In this document: piece by piece, positions 1-11,063 of the stretch
Numbering within the stretch: position 1 is the first letter of the stretch
Layout of the letters: each line of letters opens with the position of its first letter
Assembly: GCA_023630585.1 (NCBI GenBank)
Contig: CM042543.1
Location: 18,583,260 to 18,647,259, forward strand
DNA from: Cranoglanis bouderius
Taxonomy: Eukaryota > Chordata > Actinopteri > Siluriformes > Cranoglanididae
Reading direction: 5' to 3'
Length of the DNA: 64,000 nt
Position numbers and translations under genes: made by a program
Notes under the pieces: generated by a model
Told to the model about the DNA's origin: nothing
What the model saw: only the letters and a program-made list of their open reading frames with translations
The model's database searches: none

Positions 1-178
1 CTTTCATCTGCTGCAGTGTTTCCTTGGCCAACCACTGCATCTATGGTCCTCAACATTGTCCATTTCATTGTGCTTCTTCAAAAGAGCTTGGACAGCACAG
101 CTGGAAACCCCTGTCTGCCTTGAAATTTCTTCCTGGGAGAGACCTTGCTGATGCAGTATAACTACCTTGTTGTATGAC
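1..178 (-). mobile_element. Tc1-like transposon fragment (transposase N terminus)
   Basis: Minus strand encodes VVILHQQGLSQEEISRQTGV...VQALLKKHNEMDNVEDHR, the N-terminal helix-turn-helix part of a Tc1 transposase of the same family as the copy at 8.8-9.3 kb. Cut by the window edge; the adjoining sequence to the right is unrelated, so the copy is broken. Confidence 0.7.
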
Positions 179-1437
179 ATTTGACAGTAAACTGTAGAGT
201 TGGGGTACTCGATCCTGGACTCAGACTGGAGTCCAATTATGAACGAACTCGGACTTGTCATGCACTTGGGTAAAATTGTATTCGAACTTGACACGGACTC
301 GGAAATTTTCCCGAGTACAGTCAAGTCTGCGTCATGTGCAGGGGTGTAACCTGGCATTTTTCTTTAGCCCGAATAATTCTCCACTTGGAGTGGTTTGTCA
401 CTATGTAACTGAAGGTCAGTAAAAGAAGACTATAATTTTATATCTTCAGTGAACGAAGGCAAGACCAATCAGACAGAGTTTACAGGAAAATACGTGGAAA
501 TACTCGTGTCTTATTGGCTGACAATCTCAATTCTGCCAATTGCTAGCTCACAGTCAGTGGGCGGAAAAATGGATACGCTGATTTTTTAATTATTTTTTTT
601 AAACCAGTATAGGGGATGAAACTGAAACAGTAACATCCTCTCTTGCTGAACAGTAAAACAAGGTGTGTAAATGTCTATGTGAGTTCATGAACATGATATG
701 AGCAGAGCATAAGGACAGATAAGGCACTCTGCATGGTTCTGTAGCAGCTAAACTAAGCTACAGTGATAGCTTACCTGTGCCTCCCCTTTGCTAGCAACAG
801 AAAACTAGCCTATAATCTCATGTTAGATAGCCAAAAAGTTTTATATTTTATCGGTCTGGTAGTCCTGCAAACAGTGATAACACCCTAGGCAAGTTTTATG
901 ATAAATCCAACTTTTTGTCCAATTTTAAATTAGCCCTTACAAGCAAGAAACAATGCATGCAAACAGTCTATTTAGAAGTACGTTTTAAAAAGTTTTTTGT
1001 TGTTGTCGTTTTGTTTTTTTTATGGAGACGAATCTGGTCTCAGCCCTGGATGATTAACAGTTTAGCTAACGCCCCTGGTCATGTGTAACATGAAAAGAAA
1101 GATAAAAAATAATAAGAAATCAATAAGAAATAATAAGAAATCAATGAATGTCTCCCTGTCTGACCAGGGGCTTTCTCCTCTCATCGTGCGAGTACCGAAC
1201 TGAGTTCTCTTTAGCGGCTTATTCCGCTTGGACCATCAAATAAATACACACACATCATGTCAAAATGCAGGTCTGGCCGAGTATTCATGTAAACACAGTC
1301 AGTTATGTCTTAAGTGAAATTGTAGTCATATCGCCCAGCCCTAAACATTAGCATTTGGTGATTCCAGCCTTGAATTTCACGTAAAATGTTAAATGTACTT
1401 CTGAATGTAGTAAATATCATAAACCCTGCTGATAGGG

Positions 1438-1481
<44 letters not shown>

Positions 1482-2135
1482 GTCATTCATAGACAGATTA
1501 AAAGCAGTAATAAAGCATGAACCTTGTTGTTATGACATATGCTGCTAAATGTAATCTGTACTTTCTCTTTCATCCTGTATAACTGTGGGGGAGAGGCATC
1601 AAATAATTGAAATTCGACTCAAACTGGAGGACACACTATAGTGTGATACAATAACAAAACAGGTTAATTTGTATTTTCATACACTTGTAATATAATAAAA
1701 GTTGTACATATACCTCTATATCCCTTTTTTTCATTGAAACCATTTTTTGATAGGAAACTAGTTGAGGTGCTGATGACATGAAATAAAAATATTAAATGGT
1801 AAGATGTAATAGTGGTATTTTTTGTTACATTTATGTTACCATTGGTTTGTGACGGTTAAAATATTAATTTAACAGGTCAGTGTTGAGTTTACAATTGCAA
1901 TTTCAAATCTTTTTTCAATTTAATTACTTACTGGACTCGGCCTCGGCCATTAAGGACTCGGACTTAATGCTACATATTCATGTTTACCCTGTTCTAGCAC
2001 ACCTAACTCTTGGAGAGCTTAATAACTAGTGGATGATCTGAAAAAAAAAAAAGAATTCGGACATACTACCCCTCTGGCGTACTGCTTTTCACCTACTGTG
2101 TAGTAGGTAAGTATGCGGTTTCGGACGCAGCCATA
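179..2135. other. Intergenic, AT-rich, no gene seen
   Basis: No coding signal. Short motifs around GGACTCGGACTT occur near 200-320 and again at 1930-1965, which may be the remains of one repeat. A (TTA)n tract is at 1439-1481. Confidence 0.5.
1439..1481. repeat. (TTA)n microsatellite
   Basis: About 14 consecutive TTA/ATT units. Confidence 0.95.
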
Positions 2136-2350
2136 AGTATACTTACTTTCTCCATGTGACTGATCTGTTCGTTTTTTTTTTTTTTTTTTTTGTTAATTTA
2201 AATTGTGAAAATTACTACAAAATGTCAATTTTACATGTCATTTGATAGAGTGTATCAACTTTATTAATAGGCACTGTTTCAAATATGATAAAATGTTTGC
2301 TTATCCAAATATGTCAAAAAAGCCAACAATTTCCATGGGGTGTACTAATT
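2136..2350. repeat. Terminal part of a Tc1-like repeat, copy 1
   Basis: Contains TCCATGTGACTGATCTGTTC, a T-run, ATTGTGAAAATTACTA, TTTGATAGAGTGTA and ends in TTTCCATGGGGT. The same blocks in the same order are at 22285-22447, where they adjoin a Tc1-like transposase fragment. Confidence 0.75.
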
Positions 2351-2704
2351 TTTTCACATGATTGTAGGTCTTCTGTATTTTTGTAGTTGCTCACTTCAAA
2401 CCCTGCCCTAAGCAAATATATAATCACCATAGCCACTAGAACTCAGCCTTGAAATACCATAAGGTTAACCCAACATTCACATCCGCCTCAGCCCTTTTTC
2501 TTTTTTTTTTTCAGTCTGCCTACGTCATTTCAGTGGCTGTCACAGTTTATTGCCTGTTCTGTCTCTTTCCACATGCATGCCTTGCACACTTCAAGATGAT
2601 GATCATTAGACTTAACACACAACTGCATTCAGAATAAGAATAAAATACCAAATTTGTTAAATGCTAGAGTGGTAGGGCTATAGCGGTGCTCATTGTGCGA
2701 TAAG

Positions 2705-3110
2705 ATATACACTCACATTCCACTTTAATAGGAACACCTGTACACCTGCTCATTAATTACCTTATCACCCAGAGTTATCTAATCAGCCAATCATGTGGCA
2801 GCAGCACAGTGTATAAAATCATGCAGATACAGGTCAAGAGTTTCAGTTAATGTTCACATCAAACATCGGAATGAAGTGTGATATCTGTGACTTTGATCGT
2901 GGCATGACTGTTGGTGCCAGAAGGGCTGGTTTGAGTATTTCAGAAACTGCTGATCTCCTGGGATTTTCATGGTGAAAATCAAAAAACAAAAAACACAGGG
3001 TGAGCAACAGTTCTGTGGGTGGAAACGTCTTGTTGATAAGAGAGGTTAGAGGAAAATGGCCAGATAGGTTTTTCACACCATTCTGCCTGAGTTCACATCA
3101 CGTTTTATCA
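2705..3110 (+). mobile_element. 5' half of a Tc1-like transposon
   Basis: Begins with TTTAATAGGAACACCTGTAC, typical of a fish Tc1-like family, followed by the transposase start region: codons for CDICDFDRGMTVGARRAGLS and ISETADLLGF, then frame damage and the RKRLVDKRG-like block. The catalytic half is absent. Related fragments are at 33.5 and 35.6 kb. Confidence 0.7.
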
Positions 3111-5200
3111 ACTTCCTCTGAAGAAAAGCAGAGGAAATTATGCAAGAACACTTTCTTCCACTTTGGTGAGTGAGTTAGTTTGCAACATGTATGATAAGTC
3201 GTATTCTCCCCTCAATATTGAATCTCAGCCATCTTTGCTTTTAACAACATGTCTGTGGAGGAGATGACCAATAAAATGAAATTTTACTTGTGAGGTATGC
3301 TTCCAGAGGATATATTATAAACCAAAGTGCTTTTCTACCATCTTGAAACATAATAATAATCCCTAGAGACTTTGACGGAATAAAACAGGACAACCCTCTG
3401 TCCAAATGAATTCTCAAACATTAAGTAAAAGTAAAGTTAATGCATCAACTGCAAGATACAGTTCCTTCAAAACTATTGGAACAGCAAGGCCAATTCATTT
3501 GTTTGTGCTATACACCAAAGACATTTGGGTTTGAGATCAAAAGGTAGGAGAGTTTAGGATTTCAGATTTTATTTCCTGGTATTTACATCTAGATGTGTTA
3601 AACAACATAAAACCTTTTGTATCAGACCACCCAATTTTAGAGTTTAATCCTGGTTAATAAATATACAAATGAACTCAGAACTTACTACTACTTCCAGTAC
3701 AATTCAGCTTTCAGATTTCAGCTTGAAAACAAGTGGGTGAGGCTACTATTGATTCAGAGAAGCAGTGGTTTCTTTCTCAGAGGCACTTCCATATTTTCTC
3801 CTTCTCTCTTTTTTTCCATTACATGTGAATCATGTCCCAAACTATTTAAACTCCTTCACTAGAAGTACTCACACATACTTGAAGGGAACATGCCACTCTT
3901 TTATGGCAGAGGGCAATCATTTGCAAATAAATTATTTAGCCCTACATGCTGGTCATGAAAACTGGGGAGGAGACAGGACACAACATGACAACTCTTTCCC
4001 AGGGAGGACTCTTTCCCAGGGAGGCCCAGCTGATTATGTTATTTGTTTAGGCCTACAGTAATGTTATTAATGTTTTGATTAAACAATGCATCAGCAAACA
4101 AAATGAGAGCTAGAAAGTGAACACACACCAGCTACATGAGTTTTATTACATAGGGCCCTATGTTTGGATGCACCAAATTTTTTGTTTAAAAATAAAATCG
4201 ACATGAGGAGACCAGTCCAGATACAGTTAAGACAAGAAAGTAGTCCCTCCTTATTGGGGGATCTGATTTGAAGCTTATTAACTTGGTATATCTGTGTTAA
4301 AGTGGAATGTCTGACTATACACAGAGATATCCTGTGAATCATGTGTTGCTAAAACATTTGGCATACCTGCAGAAATGTGGAAACTATTCATGTTTTACTC
4401 ATGTGTCATTACTAAAGTATCGTACTAAAGTTTATGTAAAAACATTTACAAATGGTAATTCACAGTGGCGGCTGGTATTCAAGTGGTGTACACCTGAATA
4501 CAACCATATATCACACATTATACAACAGTTAGAGCCAAAAAACAAAACAAAAAAACAGAACATTTGGCCATATTGTGTCTGACATGTCACTTACCTGATA
4601 TTAATTTCTTGTTTATAGAACTGTTGTATAAAAGCAATATCATATTTGAAATCGTGCAGTTATACTGAATATTGGCAGAGCTGTGATTACCTGCAATATT
4701 CAGGATAACTACTCGCTCTTGCTTGTGTGATATTGCTTAATTTAACTAATGCTAATCTTGATAAAGTCCTCATTCACAGCCTCATACATTTTAAATACTA
4801 ATGACATCTTTTGAGTGACAACAGATTTTCAAAAATGTTGATTTTTGACAGATATAAGCTTGGATTTTTTAAACTGTGGATCAGTGACCTCACTGCCCCA
4901 TTTAGCTTTTATAGAGTTGTTATTGCACCTAATGGGGGATGAATCGTTCTACACCATGCTTGCTCTATGAACATTTTGTTTTTGAATGGGGAAGATGCAG
5001 GAGACAGGACAGTTAATAATATTACTTTCTTTGCATTTGTCTTTCACACCTGCTGTAAAAATAAACAAATAAATAAATACACTACCATCTTTTCAGTTCA
5101 CAGTTTTCAGTCCTTTCCATGATTAGAAAGCATCTGATTAGCAAGTTTAAACTACACTGTTATCTCTGTTATCTAGCTAGCTATGTAACTAATTAATGTG
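3111..5200. other. Intergenic, no gene or clear repeat seen
   Basis: AT-rich sequence with short spurious frames and no splice-compatible coding pattern. A tandem GGGAGGACTCTTTCCCA-type duplication sits near 3990-4025. Confidence 0.4.
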
Positions 5201-5484
5201 TCTTTGGAGTGCAATTATCAGCAACCATTAACCAGCATAATTGCAGAAATTGGACCAACTGTCTGAATTCAGTAGAATTCAAGTCAAGTTTTTCTGCCAG
5301 AGGACCTGGACATTTGTTAGGATACATGGCATCATGGACTATCAAATATCAACAGATATTAAATGAAAACCTGAATGTCTCTGCCAGAAAGCTTAAAATG
5401 GGCCGTGGTTGGATCTTCCAGCAGGACAATGATCCAAAACATACAGTGAGGGAAAAAATTATTTGATCCCCTGCTGATTTTGTA

Positions 5485-6990
5485 CAGGTGCATCTCAATA
5501 AATTAGAATGTCGTGGAAAAGTTCATTTATTTCAGTAATTCAACTCAAATTGTGAAACTCGTGTATTAAATAAATTCAATGCACACAGACTGAAGTAGTT
5601 TAAGTCTTTGGTTCTTTTAATTGTGATGATTTTGGCTCACATTTAACAAAAACCCACCAATTCACTATCTCAACAAATTAGAATACTTCATAAGACCAAT
5701 AAAAAAAAAAAACATTTTTAGTGAATTGTTGGCCTTCTGGAAAGTATGTTCATTTACTGTACATGTACTCAATACTTGGTAGGGGCTCCTTTTGCTTTAA
5801 TTACTGCCTCAATTTGGCATGGCATGGAGGTGATCAGTTTGTGGCACTGCTGAGGTGGTATGGAAGCCCAGGTGTCTTTGACAGTGGCCTTCAGCTCATC
5901 TGCATTTTTTGGTCTCTTGTTTCTCATTTTCCTCTTGACAATGCCCTATAGATTCTCTATGGGGTTCAGGTGTGGTGAGTTTGCTGGCCAGTCAAGCACA
6001 CCAACACCATGGTCATATAACCAACTTTTGGTGCTTTTGGCAGTGTGGGCAGGTGCCAAATCCTGCTGGAAAATGAAATCAGCATCTTCAAAAAGCTGGT
6101 CAGCAGAAGGAAGCATGAAGTGCTCCAAAATTTCTTGGTAAACGGGTGCAGTGACTGTGGTTTTCAAAAAACACAATGGACCAACACCAGCAGATGACAT
6201 TGCACCCCAAATCATCACAGACTGTGGAAACTTAACACTGGACTTCAAGCAGCTTGGGCTATGAGCTTCTTCACCCTTCCTCCAGACTCTAGGACCTTGG
6301 TTTCCAAATGAAATACAAAACTTGCTCTCATCTGAAAAGAGGACTTTGGACCAGTGGGCAACAGTCAGTTCTTCTTCTCCTTAGCCCAGGTAAGACGCCT
6401 CTGACGTTGTCTGTGGTTCAGGAGTGGCTTAACAAGAGGAATACGACAACTGTAGCCAAATTCCTTGACACGTCTGTGTGTGGTGGCTCTTGATGCCTTA
6501 ACCCCAGCCCATTCCTTGTGAAGTTCACTCAAATTCTTGAATCGATTTTGCTTGACAATCCTCATAAGGCTGCGGTTCTCTCGGTTGGTTGTGCATCTTT
6601 TTCTTCCACACTTTTTCCGTCCACTCAACTTTCTGTTTACATGCTTGGATACAGCACTCTGTGAACAGCCAGCTTCTTTGGCAATGAATGTTTGTGGCTT
6701 ACCTAGTGAACCAAACTGAGAGACCATTTTGAAGGCTCAGGAAACCTTTGCAGGTGTTTTGAGTTGATTAGCTGATTGGCATGTCACCATATTCTAATTT
6801 GTTGAGATAGTGAATTGGTGGGTTTTTGTTAAATGTGAGCCAAAATCATCACAATTAAAAGAACCAAAGACTTAAACTACTTCAGTCTGTGTGCACTGAA
6901 TTTATTTAATACACGAGTTTCACAATTTGAGTTGAATTACTGAAATAAATGAACTTTTCCATGACATTCTAATTTATTGAGATGCACCTG
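5485..6990 (-). mobile_element. Inner Tc1-like transposon with near-identical 201 bp TIRs
   Basis: 1,506 bp bounded by TA on both sides (5483-5484, 6991-6992). Terminal inverted repeats run 5485-5685 and 6790-6990; by eye they differ at only about two positions (GTCGTGG/GTCATGG and TTCAATG/TTCAGTG). The element lies within the left repeat of the middle element and is the youngest of the nest. Confidence 0.93.
5810..6727 (-). pseudogene. Tc1 transposase of the inner element, two visible breaks
   Basis: Starts MVSQFGSLGKPQTFIAKEAG with an HTH (CSQSAVSKHV) and a basic RKKCGRKR segment. The DDE core is present: FSDESKF, IFQQDLAPAHT and SPHLNPIEN. Near 6375 one base is missing in a codon stretch that normally reads KKNWTVAQW, shifting the frame, and just after PIENL (5949) a TGG Trp codon has become TAG. 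The rest is open, so the copy is recently dead. Confidence 0.85.
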
Positions 6991-7189
6991 TACGTTTGCC
7001 CACTGACAAAGAAATGATCAGTCTATAATTTTAATGGTAGGTGTATGTTAACAGTGAGAGACAGAATAACAACAAAAAAAATCCAGAAAAACACATTTCA
7101 AAAAAGTTATAAATTGATTTGCATTTTAATGAGTGAAATAAGTATTTGACCCCTTCGACTTCAACCCTTGTTGGCAATCACAGAGGTCA

Positions 7190-7832
7190 GACGTTTCTTG
7201 TAGTTGGCCACCAGGTTTGCACACATCTCAGGAGGGATTTTGTCCCACTCCTCTTTGCATGACCCATTTTCAATGTCCTGGCTGAGGGAAGGAGGTTCTC
7301 ACCCAAGATTTGACGGTACATGGCCCCATCCATCGTCCCTTTGATGCGGTGCAGTTGTCCTGTCCCCTTAGCAGAAAAACACCCCCAAAGCATAATGTTT
7401 CCATCTCCATGTTTGACAGTGGGGATGGTGTTCTTGGAGTCATAGGCAGCATTCCTCCTCCTCCAAACACGGCGAGTTGAGTTGATGCCAAAGAGCTCGA
7501 TTTTGGTCTCATCTGACCACAACAATTGTTACCAATTGTTTTCTTGGTGACTATGGTCCCAGCTGCCTTGAGATCATTAACAAGATCCTCCTGTGTAATT
7601 CTGGGCTGATTCCTCACAGTTCTCATGATCACTGAAACTCCACGAGGTGAGATCTTGCATGGAGCCCCAGACCGAGGGAGACTGACAGTTTCTTCCATTT
7701 GCGAATAATCGCAGCAACTGTTGTCACCTTCTCACCAAGCTGCTTGGTGACGGTCTTGTAGCCCATTCCAGCCTTGTGTAGGTCTAAAATCTTGTCCCTG
7801 ACATCCTTGGACAACTCTTTGGTCTTGGCCAT
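7190..7832 (-). pseudogene. Transposase remnant of the middle Tc1 element
   Basis: N-terminal HTH region, a TVSLPRSGAPCKI GRPR-type linker in another frame, then RTVRNQPRITQEDLVNDLKA, a gap, and WSDETKIELFGINSTRRVWR through KGTMDGAMYRQILGENLLPS. It joins directly to the C-terminal part in a shifted frame. The catalytic centre is lost. Confidence 0.8.
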
Positions 7833-7875
7833 GGTGAAAACTTTGGAATCTGATTGATTGATTGCTTCTGTGGAC

Positions 7876-7970
7876 AGGTGTCTTTTATACAGGTAACAAG
7901 CTGAGATTAGGAGCACTCCCTTTAAGAGAGTGCTCCTAATCTCAGCTCATTACCTGTGTAAAAGACACCT
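7876..7970. repeat. Imperfect 43 bp hairpin in the middle Tc1 element
   Basis: Arms 7876-7918 and 7928-7970 with a 9-base loop. The inner GCTGAGATTAGGAGCACTC is exactly repeated in reverse; the outer part has a few mismatches. It marks the inner end of the element's right terminal region. Confidence 0.85.
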
Positions 7971-8786
7971 GGGAGCCAGAAATCTTGCTGATTGATAGGG
8001 GATCAAATGCTTATTTCACTCATTAAAATGCAAATCAATTTATAACTTTTTTGAAATGCGTTTTTCTGGATTTTTTTTTTTTTCTTGTTATTCTGTCTCT
8101 CACTGTTAAAATACACCTACCATTAAAATTATAAACCGATCATTTCTTTGTCAGTGGGCAAATGTACAAAATCAGCAGGGGATCAAATAATTTTTTCCCC
8201 TCACTGTACATCAGAATCAACACAAACATGGTTTACTAACCACAAAAATCAAGGTCCTGCCATGGCCATCCCAGTCCCCTGACCTGAAACGCATAGAAAA
8301 CCTGTGGAGTGAACTGAAGAGGAGAGTCCACCACTGTGGACCCCGAATTTTGAAGGATCTGGAGAGATTCTCCATGGAGGAATGGTCTCAGATCCCTTGC
8401 CATTATAAGCATTATAGGAGAAAAAACTGTTATCTTGGGAAGAGCTGTTATCTTGGGAAAGGGATGTAGCACAAACTATTGACTAAAAGGGTGCCAACAA
8501 TTGTTGTATTATATTTTGTATTTTATTATACCTATATATATATTTTTTTATAAACCTGTGTTTTGTTTGCAATTGTTTGATATCCATGAGAGCAGAGTAT
8601 TTTTGTGAATATTTTGAACAAAGGGTCAAAAGGTTAAACAATAAAGAATTTTTCAAAGCCTTCTTTGCTCATATTTACCAAGAGTGTCAATATTAGTGGA
8701 GGGCACTTTCTACATACACATATACATTAATAGTTTATATTCATCAATTAACAAAATGCAAAGTGAGTGAAAAGATCTACATCTAA

Positions 8787-9275
8787 AAAAATCTACATCA
8801 AATCAATATTTGGTGTGACCACCCTTTGCCTTCAAAACAGCATCAATTCTTCTAGGTACACTTGTACAAAGTCAGGGATTTTGTAGACATATAGTCAGGT
8901 GTATGATTAAACAATTATACCAAACAGATGCTAATGATCATTAATTCAATGTGTAGGTTGAAACACAATCATTAACTGAAACAGAAACAGCTGTGTAGGA
9001 GGAATAAAACTGGGTGAGGAACAGCCAAACTCAGCTAACAAGGTGAGGTTGCTGAAGACAGTTTACTGCCAAGTCATACACCATGGCAAGACTGAGCACA
9101 GCAACAAGACAGAAGGCAGTTATACTGCATCAGCAAGGTCTCTACCAGGCAGAAATTTCAAGGCAGACAGGGGATTCCAGAAGTGCTGTCCAAGCTCTTT
9201 TGAAGAAGCACAAAGAAACGGGCAACGTCGAGGACCGTAGACGCAGTGGCCAAGGAAACTTACTGCAGCAGTAAA
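8787..9275 (+). mobile_element. 5' part of a Tc1-like transposon
   Basis: Leader region of a common fish Tc1 family, followed from 9083 by MARLSTATRQKAVILHQQGL and EISRQTGDSRSAVQALLKKH...VEDRRRSG, the paired HTH N terminus. The copy ends abruptly at about 9275, after which the sequence is unrelated; no catalytic part. Confidence 0.8.
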
Positions 9276-9972
9276 GAAGAACAAAAAAACAAACAACAAA
9301 AAAAGTTATAGCTAATAACAAGAAGTTAATTCTTAAAATAAGGTGACCGAGACTTTAAATTTAATATGCAAACTCTTAATCTGGGAGATCTTTCTGTACC
9401 AGTCACTGCTGGTGTTGATTATCATATCAAAATTGGCAATCATGGTCTTAGCTGATTTGAAGGGTGGGAGTTCCCACTCATAATAAATCATATTAAAATA
9501 AAAATAAAATAAACCAGCCAAGCATTTCCCTCCAACATGTCTTATTTCAATAGGGAAGAACCAAAGGTTCTTGACAGAGGCACATACATGTGATAGTGTC
9601 AGAAATTTATTTTAAAATTTCAAAATGTGTAGATATTGTAGATTAACACACAAAAAATATTTACTGATGCCTCAGCACCACAGTAAACACATTAAATATT
9701 AAAAAATGAAAAATAAAAATAAAATACAGTATACCTGATCTCTGAACACACAGAAAATGTCTGCAAAAAAAGAGAATATACACAAATTTCTTGTGTACAC
9801 AGCGTACAATGCATATATTTCAAAACATGCATTAACAGGTAGTATGTACTAGACTGTAAACATATTGTAAATGAGAAACCATCTCTTCCATTTTGTTTCT
9901 ACTTACTACTACTACTTTCTACTACTTGAGGGAACCCCATAGGCTTAATCAGCTGGCTTGGTCTGGCCTTTC
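9276..9972. other. Intergenic, AT-rich, nothing recognised
   Basis: No coding pattern, no tRNA or recognisable repeat. Confidence 0.4.
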
Positions 9973-9974
9973 TA

Positions 9975-10818
9975 CACTGATCAGCCAATAAAACCATGTG
10001 CCTAATAATGTGTAGGTCCCCCTTGTGCTGCCAAAACAGCTCTAACCCGTCAAGGCATCCACTCCACAAGACCTCTGAAGGTGTGCTGTGGTATCTGGCA
10101 CCAAGACGTTAGCAGCAGATCCTTTAAGTCCTGTAAGTTGCGAGGTGGGGCCTCCATGGATCAGACTTGTTTGTCCCGCACATCCCACAGATGCTTGATC
10201 AGATTGAGAACTGGGGAATCTGGAGGTCAAGTCAAGACCTTGAATCTTCCATTGCTCCATGGTCCAGTTCTGATGCTCATATGCCCATTGCAGGGGCTTT
10301 CAGCAGTGGACAGGGGTCAACATGGGCTCTCTGACCAGTCTGCTGCTACGCAGCAAGCTGTGATGCACTGTGTGTTCTGGCACCTTTCTATCATAGCCAG
10401 CATGAATTTTTTTAGCAATTTGTGCTACAGTAGCTCTTCTGTGGGATTGGACCAGACTGGCTAGCCTTCGCTCCCCATGTGCATCCAGCCCTGGGTGCCC
10501 ATGACCTTGTCGCCGGTTCACCAGTTGTCCTTCCTTGGACCACTTTGGTAGGTACTAACCACTACATATCGGGAACATAGACCTGCCGTTTTGGAGATGC
10601 TCTGACCCAGTCCTCCAGCGATCACAATTTGGCCCTTGTCAAAGTCCCTAAGATCCTTATGCTTGCCCATTTTCCTGCTTCCAACACATCAACTTCGAGA
10701 ACTGACTATTCACTTGCTGCCTAATATCTCCCACCCCATGACAGGTGCCACTGTAGCAAGATAATCAAATGTTATTCACTTCACCTATCAGTGGTTTTAA
10801 TGTTTTGGCTGATTGGTG
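9975..10818 (-). mobile_element. Internally deleted Tc1-like transposon
   Basis: 844 bp bounded by TA (9973-9974 and 10819-10820) with inverted ends CACTGATCAGCCAATAAAAC and the complementary GGTTTTAATGTTTTGGCTGATTGGTG. The minus strand keeps a transposase N-terminal fragment (RRQGHGHPGLDAHGERRLAS...ATVAQIAKKIHAGYDRKVPE) and LTPVHC, but no catalytic triad. About 0.5 kb shorter than a full copy. Confidence 0.85.
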
Positions 10819-11063
10819 TAATTCCTCCCTCAAAACTCAAATGTAAACCATCAGTGAAGGTCCCTGAGAATTACACATCAATAAACTGATATAAAAGGAT
10901 TTTTAAAAAAACACAACAAAATCAAGCATATAGCCTAGACAAAGCATTAGCAAAGTATACAGCACTTCTACTAATCACAAATGATGAAATTATAGACAAA
11001 TAAACAGAAATAACATGCTTTGGCAAATGGTAAACCCACAGTTCAAAAGAAAAATCACAAACT

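Larger units (their letters stand above)
5444..8206 (-). mobile_element. Middle Tc1-like transposon, inserted in the older copy and itself interrupted
   Basis: Inverted ends CAGTGAGGGAAAAAATTATT and its complement, bounded by TA at 5442-5443 and 8207-8208. The left repeat is broken at 5484 by the inner element and resumes at 6993. Transposase remnants on the minus strand start at about 7832 (MAKTKELSKDVRDKILDLHK). The WSDETKIELFG block with the first catalytic Asp remains near 7500; the QxDNDPKH and NPIENLW blocks with the second Asp and the Glu are deleted, and there are frameshifts. It is therefore non-autonomous. Confidence 0.85.
5200..8712 (+). mobile_element. Oldest, outermost Tc1-like transposon (interrupted)
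   Basis: The plus strand at 5209-5443 encodes the end of a Tc1 transposase core (GRGWIFQQDNDPKHT), then stops at a TA where another element begins. It resumes at 8209 with the next transposase block (PDLKRIENLWSELKRRVHHC). Its 3' end runs to about 8712, finishing with a TATTAGTGGAGGGCACT terminal repeat. The 5' terminal repeat was not found, so the copy is 5'-truncated, decayed and split by 2.76 kb of younger insertions. Confidence 0.75.

Noticed and set aside
10796..10801. ATTAAA as a gpr68 polyadenylation signal
   Set aside because: It lies in the inverted repeat of the Tc1 element at 9975-10818. Possible, but without any supporting context I do not annotate it.
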